This document shows, piece after piece, positions 5,910 to 6,692 of a DNA stretch of 6,692 bases. Below the pieces are notes generated by a model. It was not told where the DNA came from, ran no database searches, and saw nothing but the letters and a program-made list of their open reading frames with translations. This DNA is from an uncultured Clostridia bacterium (GTDB lineage: Bacteria; Bacillota; Clostridia; Lachnospirales; Lachnospiraceae). The DNA is taken from positions 1-6,692 of the forward strand of contig CALZBV010000138.1 of the NCBI GenBank assembly GCA_945622055.1, in the 5' to 3' direction. The translations under genes were made by a program, and so were the position numbers. Each line of letters opens with the position of its first letter. Position 1 is the first letter of the stretch.

Positions 5910-6692
5910 ATGAAAAATTTAAAAGGTAGTTTAATTTTGTTTCTGGCTGCATTCCTTTGGGGGACAACTTTTGTTGCCCAGGTAAGCGGCTCAAACCACA
6001 TTGGCGTATTTACGTACAATGCCAGCAGATGTTTTATAGGATGTATTTTTCTTCTGCTTGTTTCATTTCTGAAAGAGCAAACAGGAATCGGAAAGAAAGA
6101 CAGAAACGCACCCAAAAGCAAATGGCCCGTCAAAGGGGGAATCTTTTGCGGACTCGTTTTATTCCTGGCAATGACTGCACAGCAGGGGGGCATTTCACTT
6201 TACCCTGCACATGTTGCAGCAGCAGGACGCTCCGGTTTTCTGACTGCGATTTATGTAGTTATTGTAGCGGTTGTTGTAGCAATTATCGGAAGAAAAATCC
6301 ACTGGCTTGTGATCCTATCTGTGATAGGAACAATCAGTGGCATGTACCTGCTTTGCTTAAAAGGTGGTTTTGCAGGTATTTACAAAGGAGATATTTTGGG
6401 GATTTTTTGTGCTTTTTGCTTTGCAGGACACATTCTTGTAGTAGATAAATACCGGAATACCGACAGCATCAAGCTCTCCTGCGTTCAGTTTCTGGTTGCC
6501 GGTCTTCTTTCACTGATTATGTGTCTTGCGATGGAAGAAATTGTTTTTGCGGATATTATTCAGGCGGCCGGTTCAATTCTGTATGCCGGAATTTTATCCA
6601 GTGGAGTAGCATATACCCTGCAGATGGTAGGCCAGAAATACGCAGAACCTGCAGTGGCCTCCATTGTTATGAGCATGGAATCGGTAATCGCT
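5910..6692 (+). CDS. EamA/DMT-family transporter (3' partial)
   Basis: A drug/metabolite-transporter-family permease that probably exports a small metabolite across the membrane; substrate cannot be told. The frame runs from ATG 5910 to the window edge without a stop, giving 261 residues. The opening GSLILFLAAFLWGTTFVAQ (6-24) is the family's first membrane helix with its W-G-T-T-F signature, followed by TYNASRCFIGCIFLLL (35-50), LVLFLAMTAQQGGISL (82-97), and GRSGFLTAIYVVIVAVVVAIIGRK (106-129) closing the first half. The second EamA repeat starts near GDILGIFCAFCFAGHIL (160-176) and includes SSGVAYTLQMVGQKY (230-244) and PAVASIVMSMESVIA at the edge. About 30-40 C-terminal residues, the last helix or two, are missing by family comparison. 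The ribosome binding site is weak (AGAG at 5902-5905). It comes 46 nt after the small ORF and may be a separate transcription unit. Confidence 0.92.
   Translation, partial: MKNLKGSLILFLAAFLWGTTFVAQVSGSNHIGVFTYNASRCFIGCIFLLLVSFLKEQTGIGKKDRNAPKSKWPVKGGIFCGLVLFLAMTAQQGGISLYPAHVAAAGRSGFLTAIYVVIVAVVVAIIGRKIHWLVILSVIGTISGMYLLCLKGGFAGIYKGDILGIFCAFCFAGHILVVDKYRNTDSIKLSCVQFLVAGLLSLIMCLAMEEIVFADIIQAAGSILYAGILSSGVAYTLQMVGQKYAEPAVASIVMSMESVIA

Noticed and set aside
6313..6329. Perfect 7-bp hairpin (TCCTATC / GATAGGA, 3-nt loop)
   Set aside because: It lies inside the DMT coding sequence with no following T tract, so it is not a terminator. Most likely a by-product of codon choice.
5957..6448. Plus-strand open frame of 163 codons
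   Set aside because: It is out of frame with the DMT transporter frame starting at 5910, which has the family motifs. Its own translation is Cys/Arg-rich and domain-less.

Overview
The window looks like a piece of a Clostridia chromosome, most likely Lachnospiraceae or a close relative. This is inferred from the moderate GC, the AGGAGG-type ribosome binding sites, the tight same-strand gene packing and the kinds of proteins encoded. No rRNA, tRNA, phage, transposon or CRISPR sequence is visible. Every supported gene is on the + strand, and both edges cut through a gene.

Layout: (1) 1-1791 is a 5'-truncated GH27 alpha-galactosidase whose barrel is interrupted by a carbohydrate-binding-module-like domain. 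(2) 1784-2551 overlaps it by 8 nt and encodes a 255-residue protein that reads as a divergent S-layer-homology-like region followed by a rhodanese fold with altered catalytic residues. (3) 2569-3801 is pepT, tripeptide aminopeptidase, with all catalytic and zinc residues intact. (4) 3802-4851 is apbE, a lipoprotein FAD:protein FMN transferase. (5) 4861-5253 is a membrane-anchored NusG domain II (EetA-like) protein. (6) 5237-5752 is a Gx transporter family (EetB-like, Hpre_diP_synt_I) membrane protein. (7) 5774-5863 is a 29-codon ORF with a good ribosome binding site and unknown meaning. (8) 5910 to the right edge is an EamA/DMT-family transporter missing its C-terminus.

Genes 1 to 7 are separated by at most 21 nt or overlap, and no terminator-like hairpin with a T tract was seen between them, so they probably form one transcription unit. 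The DMT gene follows a 46-nt AT-rich gap, has a weaker ribosome binding site and may be separately transcribed.

Functionally the run splits in two. The first half handles nutrients: alpha-galactoside hydrolysis and tripeptide hydrolysis, with an odd rhodanese protein between. The second half (apbE, NusG_II, Gx transporter) is the core of a flavin-linked extracytosolic redox module, resembling the accessory genes of Gram-positive flavin-based extracellular electron transfer loci. The flavinylated substrate protein and the membrane NADH dehydrogenase such a module needs are not in the window. The least ordinary items are the inserted domain in the GH27 barrel, the SLH-like/rhodanese protein, the redox module in this company, and an 8-bp inverted repeat lying exactly over the stop/start junction of genes 1 and 2.
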